DNA from: a virus
Strand: one strand, 5' to 3'
Virus record (IMG/VR): IMGVR_UViG_3300027847_001949
Location: 1 to 32,374 of that record
DNA: 32,374 bases
The position numbers and the translations under genes were made by a program. The first letter of the stretch is position 1. The number at the start of each line of letters is the position of its first letter. Below, one piece after another: positions 17,668 to 26,350 of the stretch. The notes beneath the pieces are model-generated. The model ran no database searches, was not told the origin of the DNA, and saw only the letters and a program-made list of their open reading frames with translations.

Positions 17668-17681
17668 ATTTTAATATACAC
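17668..17681 (-). promoter_or_regulatory. late-class promoter, minus strand
   Basis: Minus strand reads GTGTATATTAAAAT directly followed by ATG. It is divergent from the plus-strand box at 17689. Confidence 0.6.
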
Positions 17682-17688
17682 ATACTAA

Positions 17689-17703
17689 GTGTATTATATA
17701 TAG
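17689..17703 (+). promoter_or_regulatory. late-class promoter of phoH
   Basis: GTGTATTATATATAG directly followed by ATG. With the minus-strand box it forms a 36-bp divergent promoter between two gene blocks. Confidence 0.6.
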
Positions 17704-18438
17704 ATGGCTAGAAAAAAGGCACTGGCAGCTGATGGGGATCTCGCGAAACATATTCAAGGTTTTAACGGACTAACTTCTCATTTTCATGTCCAATCCAAAA
17801 GACTGACAGATAAGCAAAAATCTTTTTTAGACTTATCTCTTGACCCAAAAACTAATGTTGTTTTTTGTGCAGGCCCTGCAGGTACCACCAAAACCTACGT
17901 AGCCGTTTATTCGGCGCTTCGTTTCTTAAGCACTAATATTGATCTTGATCTATTTTATGTTAGAACCGTAGTTGAAAGTGGAGAACGAAACCTAGGTTCC
18001 CTTCCTGGGGATGTAGACGAGAAATTTAACCCGTATATGGCTCCTTTAGATGATAAGCTAAGGGAGATGGTAAAGCCCTCAATCATACCAGAGCTTATTC
18101 AAAAGCGTAGGATTGAAGCAATGCCTATTAATTATTTAAGGGGGGCGAGCTGGGAAAATAAAATCGTTATTGCGGACGAGGCTCAAAATTTTACATTTAA
18201 GGAATTAACGACTCTCATTACTCGAATAGGAGAAAATACCAAGTTATTTGTTTGTGGAGACTTTTTACAATCAGACATTAATGGCAAGACGGGATTCCGT
18301 AAGATGTTCGATTTGTTTGATGATGAAATTAGCAAAACGAAAGGGATTCATACTTTTGAGTTTACCAAAAAAGATATTAAACGGAGTAAAATATTAGGCT
18401 ACATTATTGAAAAAATCGAAAAAGCTGTGGGGTCTTAG
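17704..18438 (+). CDS. phoH: PhoH-like ATPase
   Basis: 244 residues. Walker A is GPAGTTKT (57-64). The PhoH-specific VESGERNLGSLPGDVDEKFNPY follows as two adjoining pieces near 90-111. LRGASW is at 145-150 and Walker B IVIADEAQN at 154-162, with GDFLQSD and SGFR-like sensor regions after it. PhoH proteins are predicted ATPases, some with RNA helicase activity, and are very common in marine phages; their role in infection is unresolved. The length matches single-domain PhoH. The start codon abuts the late-class promoter. Confidence 0.95.
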   Translation: MARKKALAADGDLAKHIQGFNGLTSHFHVQSKRLTDKQKSFLDLSLDPKTNVVFCAGPAGTTKTYVAVYSALRFLSTNIDLDLFYVRTVVESGERNLGSLPGDVDEKFNPYMAPLDDKLREMVKPSIIPELIQKRRIEAMPINYLRGASWENKIVIADEAQNFTFKELTTLITRIGENTKLFVCGDFLQSDINGKTGFRKMFDLFDDEISKTKGIHTFEFTKKDIKRSKILGYIIEKIEKAVGS

Positions 18439-18453
18439 TGTATTAGGGTATAT
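18438..18453 (+). promoter_or_regulatory. late-class promoter
   Basis: GTGTATTAGGGTATAT directly followed by ATG at 18454; it begins at the last base of the phoH stop codon. Confidence 0.5.
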
Positions 18454-19032
18454 ATGGATAGTTATATCATTGCCGCCATCATAGGAGCCTCCGCAACAAT
18501 TTGCGCGGTCGTTTTAAAAACTTATCTTTCGGGACATTGGCAAAAAGGAAAGCTTGAGAAGCATACCGTTCAAAACGAAAATGTTTATCGTGCCCTAGAA
18601 TACGCTCGAGACAAGCTATTGGCTGATAGGGTGGTTGTATATGAATTTCATAATGGAGATATCTACTATTCTGGAAGTTCACAACAAAAATTCAGTAATA
18701 CTTATGAGGTAGTAGCAGACGGTGTTAGTTCTGAACTTAAAAACCAACAAAATTTACGAGTCTCTTCTTTCAATAGATTAATTAAGCCATTGGTAGATGC
18801 AGACGAATATGGATTTGACGACCTAGGAGATATTGAAGATGTGGTTTCTCGTACTTTTTTTGAAGATCAAGGAACGAAAAGTACATTTTGCGTACCCATT
18901 CAACTTTTGACGGGAAAAATAATTGGAATACTAGGGGTAGACTACGTTAAGTCCCCACAGAAGCTTAAAGCTCACCAGAAAGATTTTATAAAAAATCAGT
19001 CATGTATTATATCGGGTTATTTAAAAGCTTAG
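18454..19032 (+). CDS. membrane-anchored GAF-like protein
   Basis: 192 residues. An N-terminal helix (residues 4-22, YIIAAIIGASATICAVVLK) anchors it. The rest resembles a GAF-type domain: ADRVVVYEFHNGDIYYSG near 57, then a variable insert, then STFCVPIQLLTGKIIGILGVDYV near 143. Such domains bind small ligands or act in signalling. Phage proteins of this plan occur downstream of phoH or near terminase genes, but I know of no tested function. It could sense host cell state at the membrane; this is inference. Confidence 0.65.
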   Translation: MDSYIIAAIIGASATICAVVLKTYLSGHWQKGKLEKHTVQNENVYRALEYARDKLLADRVVVYEFHNGDIYYSGSSQQKFSNTYEVVADGVSSELKNQQNLRVSSFNRLIKPLVDADEYGFDDLGDIEDVVSRTFFEDQGTKSTFCVPIQLLTGKIIGILGVDYVKSPQKLKAHQKDFIKNQSCIISGYLKA

Positions 19033-19041
19033 AAAAAAAAT

Positions 19042-19052
19042 TATAATATACT
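19042..19052 (+). promoter_or_regulatory. late-type -10 box
   Basis: TATAAT-ATACT directly followed by ATG at 19053, again a start codon at the expected transcription start. Confidence 0.5.
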
Positions 19053-19460
19053 ATGAATGTAGAATACTGTAGTCATTGCGGACATAAGAATATTTACTCA
19101 GCAACGGCCCCTAATTTTTGCGCGGGGTGCGGAAAGCCTTTGAGGGAACAAATGCAGGCTCACCATGGTGTTGAAAAAAAAGCCGAAGAAGAGGTTTCGG
19201 ATGAAATTCCCCAGTTAACGAGTCTAGCCTATGAAGTAGAAATGGATTCAGGAAACAAAAAACTTACCTTGGGAGACGTCATGCGAGAAGGAGTACGAAC
19301 CTATGGAGAGGGTGGTCCTCCTAAACAGGGAGCATCATCTGTTCCAGGACGAGAGAAAGCTCCTGAAGGTCAATCCTTTTCTAAAGCAGACATCCTTAAG
19401 GACGGCTTAAATTCGTGCAGAAGTGCAAGAGGTCAACTATCCCAGGAAATTGAAGAATAA
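19053..19460 (+). CDS. zinc-ribbon protein
   Basis: 135 residues. The N-terminal zinc ribbon has C6-x2-C9 and C23-x2-C26 (CSHCGHKN; CAGCGKP). The remainder is charged and probably disordered, with a Gly/Pro stretch (GEGGPPKQGASSVPG). Directly upstream of the sigma-like gene and overlapping it. It may be a transcription cofactor, but that rests on position only. Confidence 0.65.
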   Translation: MNVEYCSHCGHKNIYSATAPNFCAGCGKPLREQMQAHHGVEKKAEEEVSDEIPQLTSLAYEVEMDSGNKKLTLGDVMREGVRTYGEGGPPKQGASSVPGREKAPEGQSFSKADILKDGLNSCRSARGQLSQEIEE

Positions 19461-20184
19461 GCCTAATTTTACTTACGAAGATAAATCCGATACCATAGAC
19501 ATAGAGCTTGCAAAGCGCCGAAATAAATGGTTCTTGTATTCTGTCGCTTGGATTGACTTCGATGATGTGTGTCAAATTATTAGGTCACATATTTTTGCTA
19601 AATGGTCCCAATGGGATCAAGAGCGGGCTTTAGAACCGTGGTTAAATAGAATCATATCCAATCAGCTTAAAAATATTTTACGCAATAACTATGGTAATTA
19701 TGTACGGCCTTGTTTGAATTGCCCCTTTAATCAAAGCGGGCCTCCTTCAACTACTAGCGAGGGTTTGTGTGCATTTACATCAAACGGCCTTCAATGTAAT
19801 GAATGCCCTCTCTACGCAAAATGGGAAGTAACTAAAAAAGATGCTTATAACACCAAGATGGCCCTAGCTTTAGAGAATCATGCCCACGAAGTTAATTCAA
19901 TGCCCCAAGATTCGTTATGGAACATGGAAGAGTCTATCAATAAAATCCATGGTTATATGAAGGAGGAAATAGCTGAGAAAAAATACAAGATATATAAAAT
20001 GCTTTATATCGACTATTTAGAAGAATCAGAGGTGGCTCTGGCCATGGGTTATAAAACTTCTGAAAAAGGGAGAACGGCAGGGTATAAGCAAATTAGAAAT
20101 TTAAAAAAATTCTTCAAAGAAAAAGTGGAGAATATAATTGAAAAATATGACATTGTGATCCATGGAGGAACTTCAACTTACTGA
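19423..20184 (+). CDS. phage sigma factor-like protein with zinc-finger insert
   Basis: 253 residues from GTG at 19423; TTG at 19450 is an alternative start. Residues 43-93 (WIDFDDVCQIIRSHIFAKWS; EPWLNRIISNQLKNILRNNY) match sigma region 2. An insert with C97, C100, C116, C125 and C128 looks zinc-binding. The C terminus (EESEVALAMGY, then KQIRNLKKFFKEKV) fits a helix-turn-helix of region 4. Likely the late-transcription sigma factor that redirects host RNA polymerase to GTGTATWATA promoters. Overlaps the zinc-ribbon gene by 38 nt. Confidence 0.7.
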   Translation: MQEVNYPRKLKNKPNFTYEDKSDTIDIELAKRRNKWFLYSVAWIDFDDVCQIIRSHIFAKWSQWDQERALEPWLNRIISNQLKNILRNNYGNYVRPCLNCPFNQSGPPSTTSEGLCAFTSNGLQCNECPLYAKWEVTKKDAYNTKMALALENHAHEVNSMPQDSLWNMEESINKIHGYMKEEIAEKKYKIYKMLYIDYLEESEVALAMGYKTSEKGRTAGYKQIRNLKKFFKEKVENIIEKYDIVIHGGTSTY

Positions 20185-21220
20185 CCAACAAAAGGCATAC
20201 ATTGATGCGAATCACAAGGAGTTGCCTGACTTGATACAACTCACGAGAAGAGTGTTTAATGATGACTCCCTAGACGGGCGCACTAAACAAGGGAAACTTG
20301 TGAGAGAGTTCTTGGTGGAGTGTGGGTTTAAATATAAGACCACTAAAAACAAAAAAGCCAAAAACATCTACTTAAGTGATGAGGAAAAGGAATTCATAGA
20401 ACAATCTGCCAGAGACGGTATGAATGCATTTCAAACCGCCTGTATTATTTGGCATGATAGGGAAATCACTCCCTTAAGCAAGGAGACGCTAGTAGTGGCC
20501 GAACACATTAAGTCCACAAAGCCTAATCTTCTACGGGCGGAGGATTCTGCGCTAGGAGAAGGGTACGAACCTCCACAAACTTCTTCGGCGGCAATAAAGC
20601 TATTAAATCGGTATTGTTCAGCAAACATAAAGCCAGAAGCAATATCCTTAAAACAAAAAAAATACGTAGAGCAAATAATGAAGTTTGTTTCGACTCCTCG
20701 TTTCTTTCAAGTTATTAATAGTTATACTGATAAAGGAGACAGGGATTTATTTGAAGCAGAGTTTATTCGCACAACTTGGGATAAGCCTGATCTCACAGCA
20801 GATGAAATAAATTTATATATCAATGTATGCATAGATTACATCAACCTTAAGAACATTAATAAAGCAATGGAAAAACTTAATAGAATGTTCCATGAAGCAG
20901 ATGATCAAAGGGATATGACAGTAAGGCTTGCCGAATTATTAAAAACTAAAAGTGACGAATACAATCAATGCGAAAAGAGAATGGAGTCGCTCATCAACCG
21001 TTTAAACGGTGATAGAGCAAGAAGGATACAAGGAAGACAAGAGGAGAACGCTTCTATCTTATCTTTAGTAGAATTATTCCAGGACGAGAAAGAGCGTGCT
21101 ATTATGCTTAAGATGGTAGAAATGCAACGAGAAGCTATTGATGATGAAGCTACCCTTATAGAATCAATGCCCGAATGGAAGGCTCGTGTTCTGGGCTTGG
21201 GGAGAGGGGAGGTAATATGA
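20162..21220 (+). CDS. hypothetical protein, possible small terminase or DNA-binding protein
   Basis: 352 residues, almost wholly helical. The N-terminal part (residues 5-95) has repeated helix-turn-helix-like segments (LTDQQKAYIDANHKELPDLI; LSDEEKEFIEQSARDGMNAF). The C-terminal third is a charged coiled coil (NKAMEKLNRMFHEADDQRDM and so on). It lies two genes before the large terminase, where a small terminase is often found, and phage small terminases also combine N-terminal helix-turn-helix with coiled coil. It is longer than most, so the assignment is tentative. Overlaps the sigma gene by 23 nt. Confidence 0.55.
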   Translation: MEELQLTDQQKAYIDANHKELPDLIQLTRRVFNDDSLDGRTKQGKLVREFLVECGFKYKTTKNKKAKNIYLSDEEKEFIEQSARDGMNAFQTACIIWHDREITPLSKETLVVAEHIKSTKPNLLRAEDSALGEGYEPPQTSSAAIKLLNRYCSANIKPEAISLKQKKYVEQIMKFVSTPRFFQVINSYTDKGDRDLFEAEFIRTTWDKPDLTADEINLYINVCIDYINLKNINKAMEKLNRMFHEADDQRDMTVRLAELLKTKSDEYNQCEKRMESLINRLNGDRARRIQGRQEENASILSLVELFQDEKERAIMLKMVEMQREAIDDEATLIESMPEWKARVLGLGRGEVI

Positions 21221-22170
21221 TTGATCCATTAAAGCCTAATTTATATTGCAAGATATGTAGTGAGTCTTTCAAATCTGAACGGTCTTTACATTCTCATTTC
21301 AAGAAGCATAAGCTTACGTTGGCAGAATACTATTGTCAACAATATCCTCGAGTTAATAAACTGAGTGGCGATCCGCTTCCTTTTAAGAATAAATTTGATT
21401 ATTTTACTAAAGATTTTTCTACGCGGGCGCAAATGATAAAGTGGATTGACAAATCCCCCGTAGACGAAGTCAAGGAGTATATTCTTAATCAGTTACGTTT
21501 TCGTATTCAAAATAAAAATTTGAGATTGGGTCCCTCTCACATCGAAATTGAAACATTAAAATTACCTCCTATTGAGGTTTATATTGAGTATTTCGATTCG
21601 TATTCTAATGCTTGTGAATTACTTGAAATTGAGCCTTTATTTAAAAGGGGGCTTGGCTCTCCTGAGCAATTTTTTGGATCAAGCAAAAAATTCGAAGACA
21701 CGGAAATATTTATAGATACTAGGGAACAGAAGCCTTTAGAGTTCCCGCGATCCCGTGATATGAAATTAGATTTCGGAGATTATACGGTAGGTGGGGATGA
21801 TTATGCCTATACCTACGTGGACCGTAAAAGTGAGGCAGACTTCAAGTCCACACTTAGTACTGGATTAGAAAGATTTAAACGAGAGCTTGATCGAGCGAGG
21901 GAGTTCGATAGTTATCTATATATAGTAACCGAAAGCGATATAGCTAAAATTAAAAAAAATAATATATTCGGGCCACACAAATCTAATCTAGAATATGTCT
22001 TCCATAACCTAAGAGTATTAAGTCATGAGTATGCAGATACTTGTCAGTTCATGTTTACTAGTAATAGAAGTAATTCTACTAATATTATTCCCAAGCTATT
22101 GGTGGGAGGGAGGAAATTGTGGAATGTGGATTTTCAATATTATATTGATCACTATGGAATTATGTCTTAA
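21217..22170 (+). CDS. zinc-finger ERCC4-type nuclease
   Basis: 317 residues from the ATG at 21217, which has a Shine-Dalgarno site (GGGGAGG) and an ATGA overlap; an upstream start at 21175 is less likely. A classical C2H2 finger occupies residues 11-31 (C11, C14, H27, H31). An ERCC4/XPF-Mus81 nuclease domain starts at D167: DTREQKPLEF, GDYTV with D188, then VDRKSEAD (201-208), matching GD-Xn-ERK-x3-D with Asp replacing Glu. It would cut branched or flap DNA. Location next to the terminase suggests resolving branches before packaging, the role endonuclease VII plays in T4. That role is inference. Confidence 0.8.
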   Translation: MIDPLKPNLYCKICSESFKSERSLHSHFKKHKLTLAEYYCQQYPRVNKLSGDPLPFKNKFDYFTKDFSTRAQMIKWIDKSPVDEVKEYILNQLRFRIQNKNLRLGPSHIEIETLKLPPIEVYIEYFDSYSNACELLEIEPLFKRGLGSPEQFFGSSKKFEDTEIFIDTREQKPLEFPRSRDMKLDFGDYTVGGDDYAYTYVDRKSEADFKSTLSTGLERFKRELDRAREFDSYLYIVTESDIAKIKKNNIFGPHKSNLEYVFHNLRVLSHEYADTCQFMFTSNRSNSTNIIPKLLVGGRKLWNVDFQYYIDHYGIMS

Positions 22171-22384
22171 GAGAAAAGTCTTCGGCACGCATTATACCTG
22201 CTTGCCTGGCTTTATTAATATCTTAGATGATGGCCGAGTAATGGTAAACGATGGATACACAGAACGAATGAGAGAAATGAAAGAATATGATATTTATATC
22301 CAGCCCGAGGATAAGTGGCTAGATTTAACCTACGCTTATAACGAAGGCTTTTTAGATTCTAATCAACTAAGGAGGTGGTCATGA
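22154..22384 (+). CDS. small hypothetical protein between nuclease and terminase
   Basis: 76 residues from ATG at 22154: MELCLKRKVFGTHYTCLPGF, then INILDDGRVMVNDGYTERM and an acidic end. Overlaps the nuclease gene by 17 nt and the terminase start by ATGA, so the three are co-translated. The frame extends back to 22025, but that would lie deep in the nuclease gene. The strand-rich pattern is not assigned to a family. Confidence 0.6.
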   Translation: MELCLKRKVFGTHYTCLPGFINILDDGRVMVNDGYTERMREMKEYDIYIQPEDKWLDLTYAYNEGFLDSNQLRRWS

Positions 22385-24261
22385 CTTGGGATCCTGGAGT
22401 TCAAAAATATACGCCTAACGACATTAATGAGAGGTTAGCGGGGAAAGAGGGTTTTCTAGAAGAGAAAGAGGCTAAGCTTTTATTATATGAATTTTTACGG
22501 GAGAATACCACGTTCGCCGTGGATCTAATGACTGGGGTTAAGTTATTTCCTTTTCAACACATGGCCATCAAGGCAATGTTTGAGACTGATTATTTTATGG
22601 GCGTGTGGGCTCGAGGGATGTCTAAATCTTTTACTACTGCTATCTTTGCTTTTTTAGATGCTATTTTAAATCAGGGAGTAGAAATAGGAATTTTATCTAA
22701 GTCTTTTCGTCAGGCTAAAATGATCTTCCGTAAAATTGAAGATATCGCTGCAAAGCCTGAGGCTCGGTACCTTGCTCAGTGTATTACCCGCAAATCTAAG
22801 CAAAATGATCAATGGACATTAGAGTTTGGGGAAAGTAAAATCCATGCGCTTCCTTTGGGCGATGGTGAGAAATTACGTGGTTTTCGTTTTCATCGAATCA
22901 TTATTGATGAATTTCTTTTGATGCCCGAAAGAGTTTATAACGAAGTCATTGTGCCTTTCTTATCTGTTGTTCAGAATCCTACTCAGCGAGAAGATCTCTA
23001 TAAACTAGAAACTACATTAATAGAGCAGGGCAAGATGAAGGCTGAAGATCGCCATAAATGGCCAAATAACAAACTTATTACCTTGTCTTCTGCGTCATAC
23101 AAATTTGAGTATATGTATAAATTATATCAGGAATTTGAAGGTCTTATAAAGGGTGATTATAAAGAAGAGGATAATCCTTATGGAGAGAACGCTCGCCGCG
23201 CAATTATGCACTTCTCTTATGATTGCGCCCCGAAAGCCTTATATGACCAAAATCTAATTAATCAGGCACGAGCCTCTATGAGCCAAAGCCAATTCGAAAG
23301 AGAGTTTGGCGCTGTATTCACAGACGATAGTAGTGGTTATTTTAAAAGCTCTACCATGACTAAATGCTCAATTCCTGATGGAGATACTCCTTCATTGGAG
23401 CTAGCTGGAGACCCTAAGGCCAAGTACATTCTCGCCTTTGACCCTAGCTGGGCAGAGACAGAAGGAAGCGATGATTTCGCGATGCAGATTTTAAAATTAA
23501 ATGACTCCAATCAAACTTCCGTATTAGTTCATAGTTATGCCTTAGCTGGCTCCAAGCTAAAAAATCATATTAATTATTTTCATTATCTTCTCACTAACTT
23601 TAATATAGTAGCGATTATCGGAGACTATAATGGAGGAGTACAATTTATTAACTCTGTTAATGAAAGCCAGTTATTTAAGAAAAATAATTTAAATATCGGG
23701 ATTATAGAGGCTAAATTTGATGACCTAACTAAATACCAAGAGTCTTTGCGTACCACGAAGGCACAACTCAAAGAAGGTCGTATTTGCTATTTACGCACAC
23801 CAACTTCTGCGTGGATTAGGCAAGCCAATGAATTATTGCAACGAAACTTTGATCATAAAAAAATCTGGTTTGGGGCAAGAGCTATAAATGAAGAATATCA
23901 AAGTCAGCGCAAGAAACAAATTCCAATAAAGGATTTAAAATACTTGCCCGATACTGCCCAGGGAGATTCATTGATTTTAGAAAAAGGAGCAAAGATGATT
24001 GACTTCCTGGAGCACCAATACGACATGATCAACCTCACAAAGTCGGAATGCGCACTTATTCAAATAAAAACATCTCCACAAGGAACTCAGACCTTTGACC
24101 TCCCTGATAATCTAAGAAGACAAACAGGACCCAATAAGGCTCGTAAGGATTCTTATTCAGCCCTAGTACTAGGGAATTGGATGGTGAAGTTGCATTATGA
24201 TATGCTGGGAGTTCAAGAGGCGCCTATTTATCAAGGTTTTACCCCTACGTTTATAAGGTAA
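22381..24261 (+). CDS. terL: terminase large subunit
   Basis: 626 residues. The ATPase domain has a deviant Walker A WARGMSKSFT (76-85) and Walker B RIIIDEF (172-178). The nuclease domain starts with LAFDPSW (D354), continues with IIGDYNGG (D415) and has a later acidic QGDSLILEKGA. It packages DNA into proheads through the portal. The length is typical of T4-like and related headful enzymes. The start at 22381 is chosen because AAGGAGG ends 5 nt before it; GTG at 22375 overlaps that site. Immediately followed by the portal unit. Confidence 0.95.
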   Translation: MTWDPGVQKYTPNDINERLAGKEGFLEEKEAKLLLYEFLRENTTFAVDLMTGVKLFPFQHMAIKAMFETDYFMGVWARGMSKSFTTAIFAFLDAILNQGVEIGILSKSFRQAKMIFRKIEDIAAKPEARYLAQCITRKSKQNDQWTLEFGESKIHALPLGDGEKLRGFRFHRIIIDEFLLMPERVYNEVIVPFLSVVQNPTQREDLYKLETTLIEQGKMKAEDRHKWPNNKLITLSSASYKFEYMYKLYQEFEGLIKGDYKEEDNPYGENARRAIMHFSYDCAPKALYDQNLINQARASMSQSQFEREFGAVFTDDSSGYFKSSTMTKCSIPDGDTPSLELAGDPKAKYILAFDPSWAETEGSDDFAMQILKLNDSNQTSVLVHSYALAGSKLKNHINYFHYLLTNFNIVAIIGDYNGGVQFINSVNESQLFKKNNLNIGIIEAKFDDLTKYQESLRTTKAQLKEGRICYLRTPTSAWIRQANELLQRNFDHKKIWFGARAINEEYQSQRKKQIPIKDLKYLPDTAQGDSLILEKGAKMIDFLEHQYDMINLTKSECALIQIKTSPQGTQTFDLPDNLRRQTGPNKARKDSYSALVLGNWMVKLHYDMLGVQEAPIYQGFTPTFIR

Positions 24262-24283
24262 GTGCCCATAAAATAGAAAGTCT

Positions 24284-24304
24284 CAAAGTTAACTTTTAAC
24301 TTTG
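24284..24304. other. perfect hairpin between terL and portal
   Basis: CAAAGTTAA-CTT-TTAACTTTG, a 9-bp stem with a 3-nt loop and no U-tract. It sits 11 nt upstream of the portal promoter and could be an operator, an attenuator or an RNA processing site. Confidence 0.6.
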
Positions 24305-24314
24305 GGCAACTTTG

Positions 24315-24328
24315 GTGTATAATATGTT
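24315..24328 (+). promoter_or_regulatory. late-class promoter of portal
   Basis: GTGTATAATATGTT directly followed by ATG at 24329. Confidence 0.6.
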
Positions 24329-26344
24329 ATGGCAAGAAAATATACTAAAAAATCGGACTATTGGCAAAAATTTCACAGAGAGGCTAATGCTGGAAACGCC
24401 CCTCTCGAAGATCTCTATAAATTGAATGATCCATGGGAACCCGCTTTCGAGGGAGAACCCTACTATGTCGCCCAAGCTACGTATAGCCGAGAGAAGGCCG
24501 CAGGTAAATCTACTGGGTTTCGAGATAACCGCGCAGCACGAACAAGAGTTTTAGACAGATATGCTAATATTGCCGAAGGAATTTTACCTTATGCCTATAG
24601 GGAGCAGGGATATGTAGATATTCAAGAAGCTATTCAATTATGCCAGAAAGCCTACGCTAACATTCCTATTTTCAGGAATACTATTGACATTATGTCTGAG
24701 TTTTCTAATTCCCCAATATATCTTGAGGGGGGCAATGAAAAGGTCCGAAAGTTTATTTATAGGTGGATGGAAAAAATTAAATGCTGGCAGATCAAAGATC
24801 AGTATTTTAGAGAGTATTATAGAAGCGGTAATGTTTTTATATACCGCATAGATGGAAAATATTCTCCAGAAAATATTAGAAAAATGCAAACCGTTTATGG
24901 TTCTAAGAATTTCATTAAGCCTGGTACTATTCCTATAATGTATACTTTTCTTAATCCTTACGACATTGTAGCTAAGCGTGCATTATTATTTAGCCAAAGC
25001 GGTGGGCGATATGGTAATTATTCCAAATTATTGTCCGAATATGAATTGGAATCTTTAAGGGATCCAAAAACCGAATATGACCAAGAGGTATTTGATGCAT
25101 TGCCTAAGGAGATAAAAAAGAGAATTAAAGATGGCGCCTGGACCCAAAATGGTGTTACTATCTTGTTGGATGCTAAAAAGTTAATTTATTCTTTTTACAA
25201 GAAGCAAGACTACGAACCCTTCGCAATGCCTTTTGGCTTTCCTGTATTAGACGATCTCAATTGGAAAATTGAATTGAAGAAAATTGATCAGGCCATTGTA
25301 AAGACCGTAGAAAACGTTATCCTTTTAATCACTATGGGTGCAGAGCCTGATAAAGGGGGGATTAATCCGCGCAACCTTTCAGCAATGCAAGGATTGTTTC
25401 AAAACGAAAGCATAGGCCGCGTACTCGTCTCCGATTATACTACTAAAGCAGATTTCGTTATGCCTGACTTAAATAAGGTTTTGGGCTCTGAAAAATATAA
25501 AGTGGTCAACGAAGACATTAAGGAGGGCTTGCAGAATATTATTATTGGACATGAAAGATACTCCAATACAGAGATTAAGGCGAAAATCTTTTTAGATAGA
25601 TTAAAAGAATCACGAGCTGCCTTTATTAATGATTTTCTTCAGCCGCAAATAAAATTAGTATGTAATGCTCTAGGTTTTAGGACTTATCCCATTGCTCGTT
25701 TTGAAGATATTGACCTAAAGAACGAAACCCAATTTCAGAGAATCGTAACTCGCCTTATGGAATTAGGTATTCTCGCTCCCGACCAAGGCATTCGGGCTAT
25801 TGAAACTGGAGTACTTCCTCCGAGGGAAGAACTCGACCATGCCCAGCGTAAGTTCTTAGATGACCGAGAAAAAGGCTACTATAATCCTTTGGTAGGGGGG
25901 GTACCTATGATTCCTCCTGCGATGGATGGTTTCGAAGAACCTCCCACGCAGAATAAAACCCCTGAGTCTCCTGGTCGTCCTGGAGGTACCAGTGAAATTT
26001 CGCAGGAGGTAGAGGCAACAGAAAAGTATACGACCAAACATATTCAAAAGGCCGTTTACAGGATCGAGGAGTTTCGTGCGGTAGTTGCTGCAAAAATGAA
26101 ATCTCATTTTGATATTAAGCGACTCAGTAAACAGAAGAACGTTCTAATTGATTCGCTATGTGAAAGCATTGTCGTAGCTAGCGAAGCAGAAAACTGGGAG
26201 TCTCTAGCTGCAGACTGTATACAAGACTTCTCTAAAATGGAAGGGCTGGGAGTGTTGGGTCCCATTAATGAAATTGCCGCAGAGCACAACATCAAGCTCT
26301 ATGAGGCCTCTTTACTTTATCATAGTAATAGTAAGGACTTTTAA
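24329..26344 (+). CDS. portal protein
   Basis: 671 residues. Position after terL and the pattern PIFRNTIDIMSEFSNSPIYL, FIYRWMEK, QYFREYYRSGNVFIYRIDG followed by a long clip/stem region are those of dodecameric phage portals, which form the DNA channel at one capsid vertex. It is longer than typical because of a C-terminal extension from about residue 520 rich in Pro/Gly (GGVPMIPPAMDGFEEPP) followed by a helical tail. The start abuts the late promoter. Confidence 0.85.
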   Translation: MARKYTKKSDYWQKFHREANAGNAPLEDLYKLNDPWEPAFEGEPYYVAQATYSREKAAGKSTGFRDNRAARTRVLDRYANIAEGILPYAYREQGYVDIQEAIQLCQKAYANIPIFRNTIDIMSEFSNSPIYLEGGNEKVRKFIYRWMEKIKCWQIKDQYFREYYRSGNVFIYRIDGKYSPENIRKMQTVYGSKNFIKPGTIPIMYTFLNPYDIVAKRALLFSQSGGRYGNYSKLLSEYELESLRDPKTEYDQEVFDALPKEIKKRIKDGAWTQNGVTILLDAKKLIYSFYKKQDYEPFAMPFGFPVLDDLNWKIELKKIDQAIVKTVENVILLITMGAEPDKGGINPRNLSAMQGLFQNESIGRVLVSDYTTKADFVMPDLNKVLGSEKYKVVNEDIKEGLQNIIIGHERYSNTEIKAKIFLDRLKESRAAFINDFLQPQIKLVCNALGFRTYPIARFEDIDLKNETQFQRIVTRLMELGILAPDQGIRAIETGVLPPREELDHAQRKFLDDREKGYYNPLVGGVPMIPPAMDGFEEPPTQNKTPESPGRPGGTSEISQEVEATEKYTTKHIQKAVYRIEEFRAVVAAKMKSHFDIKRLSKQKNVLIDSLCESIVVASEAENWESLAADCIQDFSKMEGLGVLGPINEIAAEHNIKLYEASLLYHSNSKDF

Positions 26345-26350
26345 AATTTT

